A stretch of DNA of 64,000 nt, taken from positions 9,334,857 through 9,398,856 of the forward strand of contig NW_004454195.1 of the NCBI RefSeq assembly GCF_000283155.1, in the 5' to 3' direction. This stretch comes from Ceratotherium simum simum (lineage: Eukaryota > Chordata > Mammalia > Perissodactyla > Rhinocerotidae). Positions 11,067-23,499 of the stretch are shown piece after piece. The position numbers and the translations under genes are program-made. The notes beneath the pieces are model-generated. The model searched no databases. It was not told the origin of the DNA and saw only the letters and a list, made by a program, of their open reading frames with translations. Positions within the stretch are counted from its first letter, which is position 1, and each line of letters opens with the position of its first letter.

Positions 11067-12213
11067 CTTGTTATCCACGGAGTAAAATAGTAAGAACATT
11101 GTAAGATTATATAACTTAGAACTTTCCAATGTTTTTAGGTTTTGTTTTCCCATTTCTGTTTCCTGAAGGGATTAGCAACAAAACTCTTAAAATGTGCAGT
11201 CTGTGTGTTAGTCCTCAGATTCAGCAAGAACTTGGAAAACTTGTGGAAACGCCTTCCCTTTTGGCGGTCAGTCTTGGGAGGAACAGAACTTGAAGGGGTA
11301 GGGTGGCTGCTTGCCACTACCGGGACGAGGGGAAAGCAGACTGGGTCCCTGGAGCCAGGGCAAGGAAGAGAGAGGTTGTATGAAGAGAAGCCTCAAGCGT
11401 GAGAGGTGGCCGTGGTGTAACAGCCATGGAAAGCTCTTTGAAATTCCCTGATGCCTTTTTAAAATTTTAGTGCATCTTAAAAATACTTCAATTAAGAGAG
11501 CTGAGTCTAGACTGTGGCATGAATTCTTCTCTCACATAGTTTATAGGTAGTGGGAGTCCCAGCTTTAGCTTCAGCTTTGTAGAATCACTTGGATTAAGAA
11601 ATGTCTGAGCATCTATGACGGATTGGTGGAGAGGCCCCATCAGAAGCCTATTTGCATGTGGGACTGAGGAAAGAATTCATGAACTCAACCTAACTCAATA
11701 AACTTGACCTACTTGTAAAGTCTCAATCTGAGAGGGATCTCCCCAGGCAGGGGCCAATGGAGATGGTCTGAATCTTAGGGAGAGAGGGATTTTGGGTGAA
11801 AACTGAAAATTCAGTAATGCATCATGGTGAAAGGCTTTGGTAACCCCAACAGAGTGAAAGATAAGTCATCATGCCTCATAATAACATAAAATAGCACACA
11901 CATAGTCAATGCATTTCTACAAGAGGCTGATTACAAGTAAACTCAGAGTCCGGAGAATGGAAAAGACATAATTTATCCCACCAAGTCACCTCTCAGTGCA
12001 TTCAGAGTCAGCCTCAGCATGCTCCTGGGAGGCCCTTCACATTCCTTGCCAATCGTTTTTTCCTTTTCTGTCCCACTTCTCTCCTCCCAATGTCCTGGCA
12101 CTATCTGCAGGTACCTCACGTCATGAAGGTTGTGAAGACCCATTCCTAGTTCCATTCTAAGGATGACAATGGCTTCTTAGAGTCACATGTGGTACTTCAG
12201 ATTCTTTAGAGTG
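11067..12213. other. No recognised gene or repeat family
   Basis: About 1.1 kb of unrecognised DNA. ORFs of 60-86 codons overlap on opposite strands near 11135-11402 and resemble nothing known to me. Confidence 0.4.
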
Positions 12214-12372
12214 GTGCTTCATCCACAGCACAGGACCACCTGATTTCTTGCTAAAATGCAGATTCTGATTAGGTAGGTAGGTCTGGGGTGGGGCCTGAGA
12301 TTCTGCATTCCTAGCAAGTCCCCACGTGATGCCAAAGTTGCTGGTCTGTAATACACACCTTGAGCAAAAATG
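12214..12372 (+). mobile_element. MER5A-type hAT-Charlie MITE
   Basis: The sense MER5A layout is visible: a degraded 'gtggtgcttcatccacagca' left end, a 'ggtctggggtggggcctgag' core near 12280, 'ttctgcattcctagcaagtc' near 12301, and a 'gatgccaaagttgctggtct' right side near 12329. The element is non-coding. Confidence 0.8.
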
Positions 12373-13714
12373 ATCAAAAAGACCAGAAAAATTTTCCCTT
12401 GCTGACATTGATTGCCATTCACAGTATAAACTCAGGTCACCAGGGGATGGAAGGAAACAAAAGAGATGAAGAAGACTGAGAAGACCATCCTGCCATACGC
12501 AGGGAGACACACAGCAGACTTGAAATAACTATTGTGTTGTTCTACTGTAACAGTGCATCCCTCTCACCTCCCCAAGCAGTAGGAAAATGATGAAACCCAC
12601 AACCAGCAGTGGTGGAGAAAGCCTGTCCTGGTCTGGGCCTGGGTCCTATGCTTCCACGGTCCCTCTAGGGCTAGTTCATCCGCTGATCTGCAGCTTGTCT
12701 CATAGTGGCTCCTATCAGCCTAACCAAGCTTGTGTTAGTCAACAAATTACAAAGATTTCTCTTTCCATGTTTGCAATTATTGAGATTGCAACCTTTGAAA
12801 TAAAGTCTTTCACCAACTGTATTTCCATTGCTTTATTATTTTTGTTCATAACCGTTATAAACTGAGCAATTTATTCCATCGCTAAAGGTACAACTCCCCT
12901 TTAGTGTAAAAACACTCACCAAAAGAAAAGAGAAAACCTGATATAAACTAATGCCACAAAAGGCCCATGGGTGACCACATAAGCCCTCCTGTTTTAATGC
13001 ATCAGGATGGTCTCTGGCCTTTCGTTAGAAGCCTTTTACTCTGGGGTTATTTCCTATATCTCACCATAAAAATGCTCCACCCCAAAGCAATTAGAGTTTC
13101 AAAATCTGTCTATTTGTCGCCTCATTAGGCTGTTGCTGTTTAACCGTCCAGTACTTCACTTGTTTGGTTCACTCACATGTAAGTTATTTCAACATGGAGC
13201 ATGTGAAGTGATGGGAGGAACCCCAGATGCTGGGAAATAAGATATTGGATTTTCGTCTTTTAATTTGCATATAATCACTTGAGCATGAGGTGAGGAACAG
13301 TTGATGACATTTCCTCGATAATAGATATTTAGGAGCTAACAGAGTGAGAATGGAAAAGAAAATTGGCTGAACTCTGTAAAAGTACTATTGATTATAGTTA
13401 TTTAAGATCAATTACCATGCAGCTCAATAGCAAATAGGCCTACACTTACATACATGTGCGCATATCATTAAGTGTTAGGTTTTGTGTACATTTTATTTGA
13501 TTCATGCAGTTTGCTATGTGCAACTGCCAAGTCGTGAGCCTAAAGTAGTGAGAATCACGCCACAAACCACATGGGACACAGTTCTATGCCCAATGTCCCG
13601 TTCCTTTTGGCAGTCTTTTCAATTATTTGTACCACTTGCATTGACGGTTATTGTCTATTGCCCTTGGGAATATGGCCTGAATGCCCACATCGACATCCCA
13701 TTTCACCATATGAC
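12373..13714. other. No recognised gene or repeat family
   Basis: AT-rich DNA with several short ORFs (60-92 codons) in different frames. None resembles a known protein. Confidence 0.4.
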
Positions 13715-14106
13715 TCCACCATTGTTTTCGTTTCTTCCTGTCTAAGGCTATGCTCTTGGAGCCTTTGCACAGTGGTTCCTTCCCTCTTTCTGGAATGTTC
13801 CTGCCCCTGCTCCTGGCTTCCTGCTAACTCATTCTTCAGGTCTTTGCTTTAGATACCCTCCTCTTCTCTCCCTTTCCTCCTTAAGACTGAATTAGATGCT
13901 CCTCTTATATGCTCTTTACACTTGATAATTCCTCTATTTTAAAATTTTTACACTCTATTGACATTACTTGTTTGCATATCTGTGCTCCCTTCTAGACATG
14001 AGCTCCTTGGGAGAAGGGAGTTAGTTTTATTCATTGTTGTATCCTCTGTGCTTAGCACAGTGCAAGACACTTAATAAGACCCAATAAATATTTGTTAAAT
14101 GAATAA
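13715..14106 (+). repeat. L2 LINE 3' end
   Basis: Typical sense L2 order: 'ttctggaatgttcctgcccc' near 13789, 'attcttcaggtctttgcttt' near 13831, 'catgagctccttgggagaag' near 13997, 'gtgcttagcacagtgcaaga' near 14049, and the terminal 'caataaatatttgttaaatg' near 14082. Confidence 0.88.
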
Positions 14107-16964
14107 ACAAATGAGCAAGCCCTTCTCTCCTCTTCAGCCTCCAGCACGTTGCTTTTTCCTGCCTCAGAGGAGAATGGCAGCCTGGTTGGAATAAGTAGTT
14201 TTCAAGACTACTGTGATTAATGTCCAAGACTGTGCTAAAATTTGGCTTATCATTTTTTTTTCTTTATAAATCAACATCAGTCTGGCTATATCCATAGTCT
14301 TCATTTCATTGGCACAATGATATCCTTCACTATCGCTTCATTGTGAGTTTTTAAGTATAAGAGAAAACTAAAATGCTTTCACTTTATTTTTAACATGCCA
14401 GGGTAGATTAGAATGCTATAAAGACATACTAGAAATTAATTTCATAATTAAAGAACAGAGTTAGTTAAAAGCTCCAGAATTTCCTTTTATTCCCCTGATG
14501 CCCTGGTAGAGCATCATCATAGTATTTGGTCTATAGTAACTTCCCAGTAAATGTAAGCTGTTATCTTTATAATGTCTTCCTTTATCTTCTTCCCCAATAC
14601 ACTTCTTCCCCTTTAAGAGCTAATGTTAGGAAAATAGACGTCAACTGTAAAGAGGATAGCTGACAGAGCACTAAGACTGAATTCATTTCTGAAAAAGCGT
14701 TAGAGGCTCTGCCCCTCTTATATGCCCTAAGCTTCGGTTCTTCTTCTTAAGCTTCAGCTCAATTCAACAAGTGGTTGTTATACATCTTCTCTGTGCCCAG
14801 AACTGCATTAGGCTAATCTAGTGCAGCTACTGGGGTGATTATAAAAATCTATGATGCTGCCAGTTCTTAAGCAGCTTCAAAGCCAATCTGTAGTTAGTCC
14901 CTCAGGGACTGGTACCAAGTGTTCCCATAAACTCATGTTCTTACCACTGGTTTCCATGCCCTTAAACATGCTCTAAAACCCCATCTCTGATCAACTCCCT
15001 CTCTTTTGCTCTAAAATAGAATGCATGTACCACTTAGAATAGACATTCACAGTCTGTACAGTAAAGTCCATGATGGAGTAAAGAAGAACCTACCACATAC
15101 ACACAATAATACGTACACACTATTAAAGAAAATTTGCAAAGTATAACCCGATCTCATGAATCAACAAAAACCACAGCAGATTCTGAGAAGCCTGACTTGG
15201 TCTGTCCCATTGCAGTGGAACAATTACATTCACTTTGTTCTTCTGCAGCCTATTTTAAAAATCAAATGTATATTGAAAGGTAAGGCTTAAACTCACACAG
15301 CAAATAAATCATAAGGCATGCCTGGAATTCATTTCTCTAACTTCTCCTGCTGGGGTTAGGTATTGTGGAGGTGGCCAGATGGGAATTAACTTCGCTAAAT
15401 ATTTTGCAATACTTTTGCACAGTGAGGTGAACTAAGGACACAATTTTAATTTGGGTGTCAGATTTCTTTGTGGATTTTATAAGCCCTTTAAAGTTATATA
15501 AATATCAGCATCCATTTGCATGGGTACAAAATAGGATCTGCTGTAGAAGGGAAAAGAACATTAGGTTTCTACTTGGTAAGCTTCTACAAGAACTTACTGA
15601 ATTTATGCATGTTTCAGCTCCTAGTTTATATGCACTGAAGGGGGTGATGTGGCGAGGGGGAATAGTGTACATACAAATTGGCCATTTGTATGAGACGTTC
15701 GTAAGTCCGGGACCGCCTCATTTGTGCTTGTGGACACATAGCTTATCTTTTGCATGTTGATGGAAATGTGAGTTTGGTAGATGCTCTTTATAATAGATAA
15801 GATCGTGACTGGAAAAAATAGAAAAATGGGGATTCTGGGTTTCAGGAGAGGAGACAATTGAGGGGGAAAGCAGGAAATGTAAACCTAAGAAAAAAATGTA
15901 TAAGAGGAAATGATAAATTCAACCAAAAGTAAAAACCATAGTGGTAACAATAGTTAATAGATGTTACACTAGTCTGCAGATTGTTATTTGGTTAAAGATA
16001 AAACAGAGAAGTATCTTCTGGAACTTGATGCTGGTTGGGGACCTAAAAGTGAGACGAATGAAGAAGCTATAGCTAAAAAATGCAGGAGAGAAGAAATAAC
16101 TCAAGTTTAAGGGACAGGTATATGTGTGGGGCAGGGTCATTAGATTTGGGTAAATCCTCTCAAAAAAAATGTCATCAAGACCTGGGACTAAGAAAAGGTA
16201 CCTAATCAGCCTGGGGTGTAACCATTTAGACCAGGATGAGTCAGACTTATGTCTGGGATGCATGGCTGGGTGGAGTGTTTCTCATCATAATTCCTACCAA
16301 GGGGGGCATACGAGCAGCTTGGCAAGACAGGAAATATGTGGCAGCCTGAGCTGCTTGCTGAGGATACAATGAAGAATAGGAGTTTCCTGCCCATTACAGG
16401 CTCAGAGAGTGGTGGGAGAGACATAAGTACTTAAATAACCACAATATAAAATAAGTACTATAACATGCAAAGAGTAGCAAAGAGTTACACCAACCTCTTC
16501 AGGTACCTACCTTTCTGATTTCTAATATCCTTCCTCTTCCCAAAGAGGAAAAGATTGCATACTACACCCTCCCAACTGAAGGGCAACTCATCCAATTTGC
16601 ACTCTTTTTCCAGCCACATTCATATTTTTATGCCTTTCATTTAAAGTTGTAGAATAAAAGGACTCTTGTCATTTAAAGGGGGTTTTAGCCATCTGCAAAT
16701 AGGTAGGAAAGGCTGGGGGAAGTAAGAGAGTATCAGATGGGCCTTCTTGAGATCTTTAAAATTTTACCATTTGTTGTCAGGCAACATTCAACCTACCTGC
16801 TTCCTTGTTGGCAGAGCTCCAAATTTGGTTTGGACTCTATTCCTCCCTCATGTAAATCAGGGGAGGTTGATCCCAACCCAGCCCAGCTCCAGGGGCAAAT
16901 CCTAACCCATCTAAGCCAACCAGGGTGGTCCTACTCCTCTTGCCTGTGGGCTGTTTAGACTGAG
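14107..16964. other. Long unrecognised stretch
   Basis: About 2.9 kb with no clear repeat or gene. A weak MIR-like 3' end ('agtaaatgtaagctgttatc') lies near 14547 and a weak L2-like block near 14765-14815. The 99- to 101-codon ORFs at 15455-15760 (+) and 15964-16263 (-) are within chance expectation and show no family. Confidence 0.4.
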
Positions 16965-17195
16965 CTTCTGGTCCACCGTGACCAATGAGTTGGGAGAGAA
17001 GACCTTCTGGGGGACTTCTGGGACACGTTTCCTCACTCTTAATAGAGACACCCGTGAAAACGTGGTTTTCCTCTGGAGGTGGTTATGTCTGTGCACGATG
17101 CAGGAAGAAGCACGATGCACGAGGCAGCCGTCTTTGACCACGGGGAGAGAAAGCCCGAAAACAGGAATGATACACCTGGGTTGGCAGAATCGAGT
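16965..17195 (+). repeat. Possible LTR-type repeat fragment
   Basis: The text 'gggggacttctgggacacgt' near 17009 and 'ggtggttatgtctgtgcacg' near 17079 resembles the middle of an old LTR-like family also seen at 31590-32050 and 58862-59265. Similarity is weak and the family name is not known to me. Confidence 0.35.
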
Positions 17196-18482
17196 TTGGA
17201 TTCTTAATGACCATTTTTTAAACCAATGAATTTAACAATCTGTATCTTTTCTTTTGCGGAATACACACAAAAGAAATAGTGGCTTATAGTTTAAGCCACT
17301 GTCAGTTGCTTTTGCTTTTGTTTCTTGCAGAAAAAGCATTTTGACTGAGACACATGCAATTATCTAGAAATGCCTCTGAAGATCATGCTACTTTATACTG
17401 TGGGTGCCTGGTGAGGTTATGTAGGAGGCGTGGTTGTTTCCTCCTCTTCCCACTCCAGATAATTCCTCTAGTCCCTGGAAGCGGTCAAAGGCTTATTCTT
17501 ACAGCTCCTAATCCATGCCAAAATTGTTGCCCGGGCTTTTGCTGATGAATCCTGGAAGCAAGAACCAACTTGTGTGAGCACTGTCTTTTCATCTGCCTGC
17601 TCCTCATTGAGATCAAGCCTTCACGTTCCATCCACCTGGACTCCTAGTGCTAAAGATGCAGGGCTCATTCCCCTGTGCTCTCTGTCCTCTCCCAGGCACC
17701 CTTGGTCAGAGATCCCTCTCCAGTCTGCTGCAATACATTAATAAGTCTGTGCTCCCCTCCCCAGATACAGCCCATCAGCAGCCGGAACACTCAGGAAAAG
17801 AGAAGGGGGAGTACGTGCATATGCTTTAAAAATCCACAGAAAGGTGAGAGGGAAGGGATGGAAGCATGAGAGGGAGACCTGACAGGGTGAGAATGAATGG
17901 AATTGAGAGTCTAGAAGGTTGTAAACGAGGGAAGCCCAAACTACACGGGATACATTTCAGGGCCTTCATCCTTAAACACAAGTGGTTGTGATGACTAAAC
18001 CATATTAGGGAAAATGGTCAATATTTGCCTAGTTTCAGATAAGAAGAGTAACAAAGTGAGCAGATAAAGACTTTTATTTGGCTGTAGAAAAGTAATACAA
18101 ATTATAGTAACTGATGCAAACAGCATATTATTTGTGCCTGTTACCTGCTGCATTACAGCAACTACGCATACATTAAATATAGTGTAAGCTTTATTTGATA
18201 TCCTGTGTCCCCAACCTTCCTACGGTTACTCTGTGTCACTGTCATCAGCTAATGTAGTACACGGTGTTGACTCACAACCTCACGAAGTTAGAGAGGACAC
18301 TGCCTGTAATTTACCTACATGCTTCCCACCATTTCTCGTGTTCCTTCATAACCCATTGTGGCACTTATTTAAATTTTCAACCAGTATTACCTTTAGTTAT
18401 ATATAACTCCAATAATTTAATTTTTGTTGTACATAATGTTCTTTCCTACTTCTTCAAAGGCTGCTTACTCTTTATTTGACAA
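17196..18482. other. No recognised gene or repeat family
   Basis: About 1.3 kb of unrecognised DNA with two overlapping short plus-strand ORFs near 17647-17869, both without recognisable similarity. Confidence 0.4.
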
Positions 18483-18577
18483 TCACTGAAATAGCACTTA
18501 CTAAATGCCAGGCATTTTTTTCTAAGTGCTTCTCAAATATTAATTCAAGTCATTTTTATAACAACCCTATGAGGTAG
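18483..18577 (-). repeat. MIR SINE, right half of a split copy
   Basis: Reverse-complement MIR 3' text ('aatgccaggcatttttttct' near 18504, 'caaccctatgaggtag' near 18562) stops abruptly at 18577. It resumes at about 19185, after an LTR that carries an ERE. Confidence 0.8.
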
Positions 18578-19184
18578 TGAGGCAGACACTAGTGCCCGGC
18601 TCATGTGCCCTCATTCCACCCCAATTACCCCTGTGGTCACAGCGTAAAGGGCAGTGTAAGCACGTGTACAGTTCCACGTGGACTGACGATGAGGACCACC
18701 TGTGGATGACAAACCTCCTGGCTTCCCCATCCTCCACAGCACCTCCCTCGCTCTCAGGAATGACCCACTCTTCAATGCCCCTCCGTGAGCTTCTCTCCTC
18801 TCACTCTTTCATGTGCTCTCACTCCTTCACTTATGCTTCCTGGGATCGCCTCTCAAAAAAATTACCTGCAGGGGCTGGCCCAGTGGTGTAGTGGTTAACT
18901 TCAGTGCACTCCACATTGGCAGCCTGGGTTCGAGGGCTCAAATCCCGGGTGCGGACCTATACCATTCATCAAGCCACGCTGTGGCGGCAACCCACATATA
19001 AAATAGAGGAAGATGGGCACAGATGCTAGCTAAGGGCCACTCTTCCTCAAGCAAAAAGAGGAAGATTCATAATAGGTGTTAGCTCAGAGCCAATCTTCCT
19101 CACCAAAAAAAAATAAATAAATAAAATACCTGCACCTAAGTCCTTCACTCAGGGTCTGCTTTGGGACATACACAAACTACGACA
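18578..19184 (+). mobile_element. ERV-type solo LTR carrying an ERE SINE
   Basis: The segment begins TGAGGCAGACAC and ends with a typical LTR 3' end, 'gtccttcactcagggtctgc' near 19139 and then '...gacaca-like' text ending CA at 19184. Without the ERE it is about 340 bp. It sits inside a MIR whose two halves continue on either side, so its limits are set by the MIR break. No clean target-site duplication is visible. The LTR family is uncertain (ERVL/MLT2-like 3' end). Confidence 0.55.
18871..19122 (+). mobile_element. ERE SINE (equine repetitive element)
   Basis: It begins ggggctggcccagtggtgta, has a degraded internal promoter ('cctgggttcgagggctcaa' near 18922), two 'gttagctcag/gctagctaag' body repeats, and an A-rich tail with aaat repeats. 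The flanks aaaattacctgca (18858-18870) and aaaatacctgca (19123-19134) form a near-perfect target-site duplication. CpGs are largely decayed, so this is an older copy than those at 4518 and 33333. Confidence 0.93.
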
Positions 19185-19330
19185 CTAAGGTCTATTATCA
19201 TCCTCATTTTAAAGGTGAATAAAGTGAGGCGTAGAGTGGTTTAATAATTTGCTCAAGGTCATCCAGTTAGTAAGTGGGCTGAATTCAGGCGTCAGAGTCT
19301 GTGTTCTTAACTACCACCCTATTCTGCCTG
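19185..19330 (-). repeat. MIR SINE, left half of a split copy
   Basis: Continuation of the MIR at 18483-18577: 'ctattatcatcctcatttta' near 19192, 'aaagtgaggcgtagagtggt' near 19221, then 'gctcaaggtcatccagttag' near 19251. The two halves join into one MIR when the LTR is removed. Confidence 0.85.
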
Positions 19331-19414
19331 TAAAAATTGTACTCTGTAATTTGGTGAATGTGTCTATCTTCCACTTATCCATATCATTCTCAGTAATATA
19401 AATGAGGGGATGTG

Positions 19415-19638
19415 GAGGAAGGTTGGCAAACTACAGCCCTCAGCCAAAACTTGTGCATAGCCTGTTTTTGCAAATAAAGTTTTATTGGAACACAACTGCA
19501 TCCATTTGTTTACATTTACAGTCTATGGCTGCTTTTGACCTACAACAGCAGAACTGAGTAGTTGTGATAGAGACCGTATGGCCTGCAAAGTCTAAAATGT
19601 TTACTATCTGGCCATTCATCAAAAAGGTTGCCAACTCA
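19415..19638 (-). mobile_element. hAT-Charlie MITE (MER30/MER45-like, name uncertain)
   Basis: The ends are imperfect inverted repeats ('ggttggcaaactacagccct' at 19421 and 'aaaaaggttgccaactc' near 19621). The interior has 'aataaagttttattggaaca' near 19474 and 'ggctgcttttgacctacaac' near 19528. This matches a common non-autonomous hAT family in reverse orientation. It is non-coding. Confidence 0.8.
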
Positions 19639-20436
19639 TCCTACTTCTCCTTAAGATGGGATCTTTCCCAGCTGGAATCTCTTTAGCAGCTATCATTGGG
19701 GCTCCCAGAACATGGCTTGACTTTGGGTTCAGTGGCTTCGGGGACTCTGAATGTCTAGTCAATAAGCATGTTTCTTGTGATGCTCTTCTAGATGAGCCCA
19801 GGGATCAGTTGCATACCCAAACACTAAGCCTGTGGCTTACTCTTCTCCCAGCTGCCAATCAAATGGCTTGTGACTGTTTCACCTTTTCCCAATCTTGTGT
19901 TTTTAAGTGATACAAGATATCCCTTTCCCATTAACAAGTGTACAGTATTGGCCACACTTAAATAAGTGGGTTAGGCCCAAAGGAAGCTTCTGCCAGAGAT
20001 ATAATCATGCAAAAGAGAAGCTTGACTAATTCTGTGCAGGCAAGAGTGATCTCATTTTATTTTAGACGATTCAATGGGAACATCATGATTATTTTGGTAG
20101 AGTTGTTATGCTAAATGGTTGTTTGGGAATTTCCGTGTCTGCAGCAATTCTACTGGGCCTGGCACCACAATATTTGCTGTATTCATTTACACACAGGTGT
20201 CGAAAGCACGTTTACAGACATTCACATCAAAGGCACCCATTTGCTACCCTAGGCAATCAAAAAGATATCTCATTATGCACCATTTATGCCAATCTGCCAA
20301 TGTGGAACTTTTCTTTTTTCCTCTCTCAGGAAACCATAGTAACACTGTAAATCATTGAGGGTGTTGATATCTGTTTAGCCACACTTTGATAGTAATATCT
20401 GCCTTTCCAGTCAATGCTTTGAGAACATTCTGGAAC
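19639..20436. other. No recognised feature
   Basis: Unrecognised DNA. Overlapping ORFs of about 80 codons (20108-20358) in two frames carry no recognisable domain. Confidence 0.4.
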
Positions 20437-20441
20437 ATACC

Positions 20442-20782
20442 TGTTTTAGCTCAGGCTGCTGTAACAAAACATAGACTGAGTGGCTTATAAACAACAGAAA
20501 TTTATTTCTCACAGTTCTGGAGACTGGAAGTCTGAAATCAGGGTGCCAGCATGGTTAGGTTCTGGTGAGGGCCCTCTTCTGGGGCACAGACTGGACTTCT
20601 CATAATATCCTCACATGATGGAGAGCAGAGAGAGGAAGCAAACTCTCATGACTCTTAGAAGGATGCTAATCCCATTTGTGAGGGCTCCAGCCTAAAGGCC
20701 CCACCTGCTAAAACCATCCCATTTGGAGGCAGGGTTTCAACATATGAATTTGGGAGGGGGCATTAACCTTCAGTCCATAACA
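20442..20782 (-). mobile_element. MLT1-type (MaLR) solo LTR
   Basis: The plus strand shows reverse-complement MLT1 LTR: 'agctcaggctgctgtaacaa' near 20448, 'aaatttatttctcacagttc' near 20499, and 'caacatatgaatttgggagg' near 20738. It is bounded by TG...CA in the expected form. A perfect 5-bp target-site duplication, atacc, lies at 20437-20441 and 20783-20787. It is therefore a complete solo LTR, left after recombination of the flanking LTRs. Confidence 0.92.
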
Positions 20783-20787
20783 ATACC

Positions 20788-22348
20788 ATTTTATAAAGCA
20801 GCAAAAGATGCCACCTGGGAATGAATGGAAGTATATCAAGAAGATAGAAGGATCTTCCACGGCGACTTTTCCTTTTCAGCCAGGTTCATGTGGTAACTGT
20901 TTATATATTCTAGACTTACAGACAATGTCTTCAGATAGTGTTATGAGTACTTCTTGATCTAAACTCCTCTATCTTCTCAAGAAGGTTTTTGCAGGTCAAA
21001 TAGGTTGAAGCAGGAAACTGCACATACACAACTCAACTCTTGCAACACCTGAGAACAAAATTTATCCAAATATGCACCTGTTTTGCCCAAGATCAACTAC
21101 AATTTCATAGAGGTCATTTATGAAACTCAGTGCCTTCCAGTTGTCCCCAAACATCAGGCAATCACCTGCGCCTTCTCAACTTTCAACCATAATTAACTGA
21201 TGATGAAGAATCGCTGGTTCAAACAAATGAATCTTTCATAGCGAGGTCCTCTCTTCGTTGCACTGTGACTAAGAGAGAATGCATTATCCTGAAACCATAA
21301 AGGAAATAAGTGGTTACCATTTTATAAAATATCTTGAGCTTACAAAACTTCTTCGTTCACAGCCTGAGCTTGCTGGGAATTGTCAGAAGCAAATGTTCTC
21401 AGAGAATTTGTTGTTTGCTAATCAAAGGACACTGATATTCCTCCCATTAGGAATTTTTGGTGGTAACCAAGATTGACACTAAAGTCAGTCATCTAGTGAC
21501 AATGGTTCGGAATCATTACCTGCCGTGCTTACCAGTGTGTTCACTCAGGTAGATGCTGGGGAGTGCAAAGAATGTGCTAGTCACAGAGTTTCTGATTGTT
21601 TGGAGCTTACAGGGGAGCTGGTCACATAGGTGAGCCGTAGTCAGGACAGTGGTTCTCAGCGGAGTGGGGAGGAGAGCAGGAGAAGAGGGAGAGGAGGAGT
21701 GTGTCCAAATCACCAGAGGTTTTCAAACTGAACAAGGCTCCTCTCTCCTCTGTGTCCCCTGTGGACTCGGATACACTTTTCCCCACACCCCACCTCCGAG
21801 CCGAGCCGAGGCCTGAGGCTGGAGGTACTGCATTTCCACTGCTCTTCCTCGCTCAGCCCTGGACACGCTGCGCAGGTCTGGGTCGTGACTGTCCTTCCTG
21901 GGAGCCACCGGCAGCCTGTGGCCAGAGCTTGTCAATCATTTGTAAGAGCTGATATCCCCCAGATATCCAAGGTACTTGCTGTTCCGAAGTTTCAAAAAGA
22001 CAAAGTTTGCCCACTCGCTTTCCTTCTTCCATTTGTATTCAGACCCACAGAGCCTTCCCCGAGTGACTCTCTTCTTACTCCGTTTTCTTGGCTCTGCTTT
22101 CTGCCCTAGCCTTTCCAGCTCTTCTCCTGTTTACATTAGTCATGGCTTTTATTTCTCACTTAGTAATTTATTTTTAATTTTGTTCATGCTTTTACACTCA
22201 CTTAACCCAGGTCTTATCTTGAAAACTGACTGCTCTGGAGTGACCAGAGAAGGAAGAAGTAGCAAGTTATCAGTATGCATTTTTTAGAGAAAGTTTTTAA
22301 ATTACTATATTTTTATTTTCAACAACTGTAACCAAGCTTGCCATTAGA
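20788..22348. other. No recognised gene or repeat family
   Basis: About 1.6 kb. Near 21649 'cagtggttctca' resembles a hAT MITE end but is not followed by a recognisable element. ORFs of 65-103 codons are unrecognised. Confidence 0.4.
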
Positions 22349-22522
22349 CAATGGTTTTCAACCTTGGTTGCACCTTGGCACCATCTGGACGCTTTGAAAA
22401 ATACTGATGCCTGGGCTCACCTCCAGAGATTGTTTTAATTGGCCTGGGGTGAGACTTGGGCATTGGGAGTTTTAAAAACTCCCCAGGTGATTCTAAAGTG
22501 CAGCCGAGATGGAGAGTCACTG
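22349..22522 (+). mobile_element. MER3-type hAT-Charlie MITE
   Basis: Nearly complete, with termini 'caatggttttcaaccttggt' (22349) and '...gatggagagtcactg' (22522). The interior has 'tactgatgcctgggctcacc' near 22402 and 'aaaactccccaggtgattct' near 22474. The inverted terminal arrangement and gene-free interior fit a MITE. The exact subfamily name is uncertain. Confidence 0.82.
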
Positions 22523-22649
22523 CCACAGGCAACTGTGGAGCAAGGCTGTCTTTGGAAGTTTAGAATCCCTCCGCCTCCTCTTTCAGCATAGCTGTCTTCC
22601 TTTATAATTCCCAGAAAAGCTGGGCTCAAGTGCTTGCCACACCACTGCA

Positions 22650-22730
22650 TAACCCTGGGTGAGTCCCTCCAGCCTCAGTTTCTTCATCAGTAAATGCTAT
22701 GAGCCCCACCCTGGCGAGGCTGTGAGGTGG
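22650..22730 (+). repeat. MIR SINE fragment
   Basis: MIR core text 'cctcagtttcttcatcagta' at about 22673 is preceded by 'gggtgagtccctccag'. The fragment is short. Confidence 0.65.
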
Positions 22731-23409
22731 CACCACCCAGCAACGCTGCAGACCAGGCCCCTAGGTTAGAACCCCTGTTCTGTACTGCAGTGTGTGGAGT
22801 CAGGGTTCGGGGAAACCAAATGAAACTGCACCAACTAATGGTGCCTGTGGTCGTACAAGTATCCCCTGCCTGTCACCAATATGCTCCTGCTGTATGCATT
22901 GAGGAGAAGGTACCTGTGAGGACCCCAGACCATTTTCTTTTCATCTTCGAGCTCTGAGGACCTCTGTGCCTCCCACTGGGTACTAGGCAAGTGACCAAAA
23001 AGCCTTCACTGACCTCTACCATGTGTCCCAGCAAAGCTTTCGACTTTACAGCACAGGCCTTGAGGTGGTCCAACGGAATTCTGTCCCCTGCTGCTCACTA
23101 CATTCAGCCACGGAATTGGAAAGGAACCAGAACGCATAAAGGAAGTCAGCCAGGAAAGCGGCAGAAGCTCGCCTTCCTTCTCTACTTAAGAACATTCGAG
23201 TTGGTGCCTTTTCCATCATGAAACAGAGGGTCATGAATGTGAACAAGAGACTGGAACATATGAACCCCAACCCCTATTTCGTGGATGAGAAAACAGAGGC
23301 CGTTCTAACTAGACCCAGTGGTCTCCTTCCCTGAAGTCGCACTGTCCCTCCACTTGTAGTAAGGGACACTTGGTTTAGCAGGTCCTTTACTGAGAAGTAA
23401 AGTGTGCTT
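22731..23409. other. No recognised feature
   Basis: Mixed-GC DNA. A short MIR-like patch ('tggatgagaaaacagaggc') lies at about 23282-23300. The ORFs show no recognisable domains. Confidence 0.4.
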
Positions 23410-23459
23410 AAAAGAAGAGAAAGAAAAGAAGGAAAGAGGAGAAGAGAGGAGAGAAAAGA
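23410..23459 (+). repeat. 50-nt uninterrupted purine tract
   Basis: Every base is A or G, in a GA/GAA/GGA mosaic. Such homopurine tracts can form triplex DNA. No gene context is visible. Confidence 0.95.
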
Positions 23460-23499
23460 CATCATAACCCATGCACATACTGTTACATGACACTCGACG

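Noticed and set aside
21649..21735. hAT MITE beginning at cagtggttctca
   Set aside because: Only the terminal 12 bp match; the following purine-rich sequence fits no MITE.
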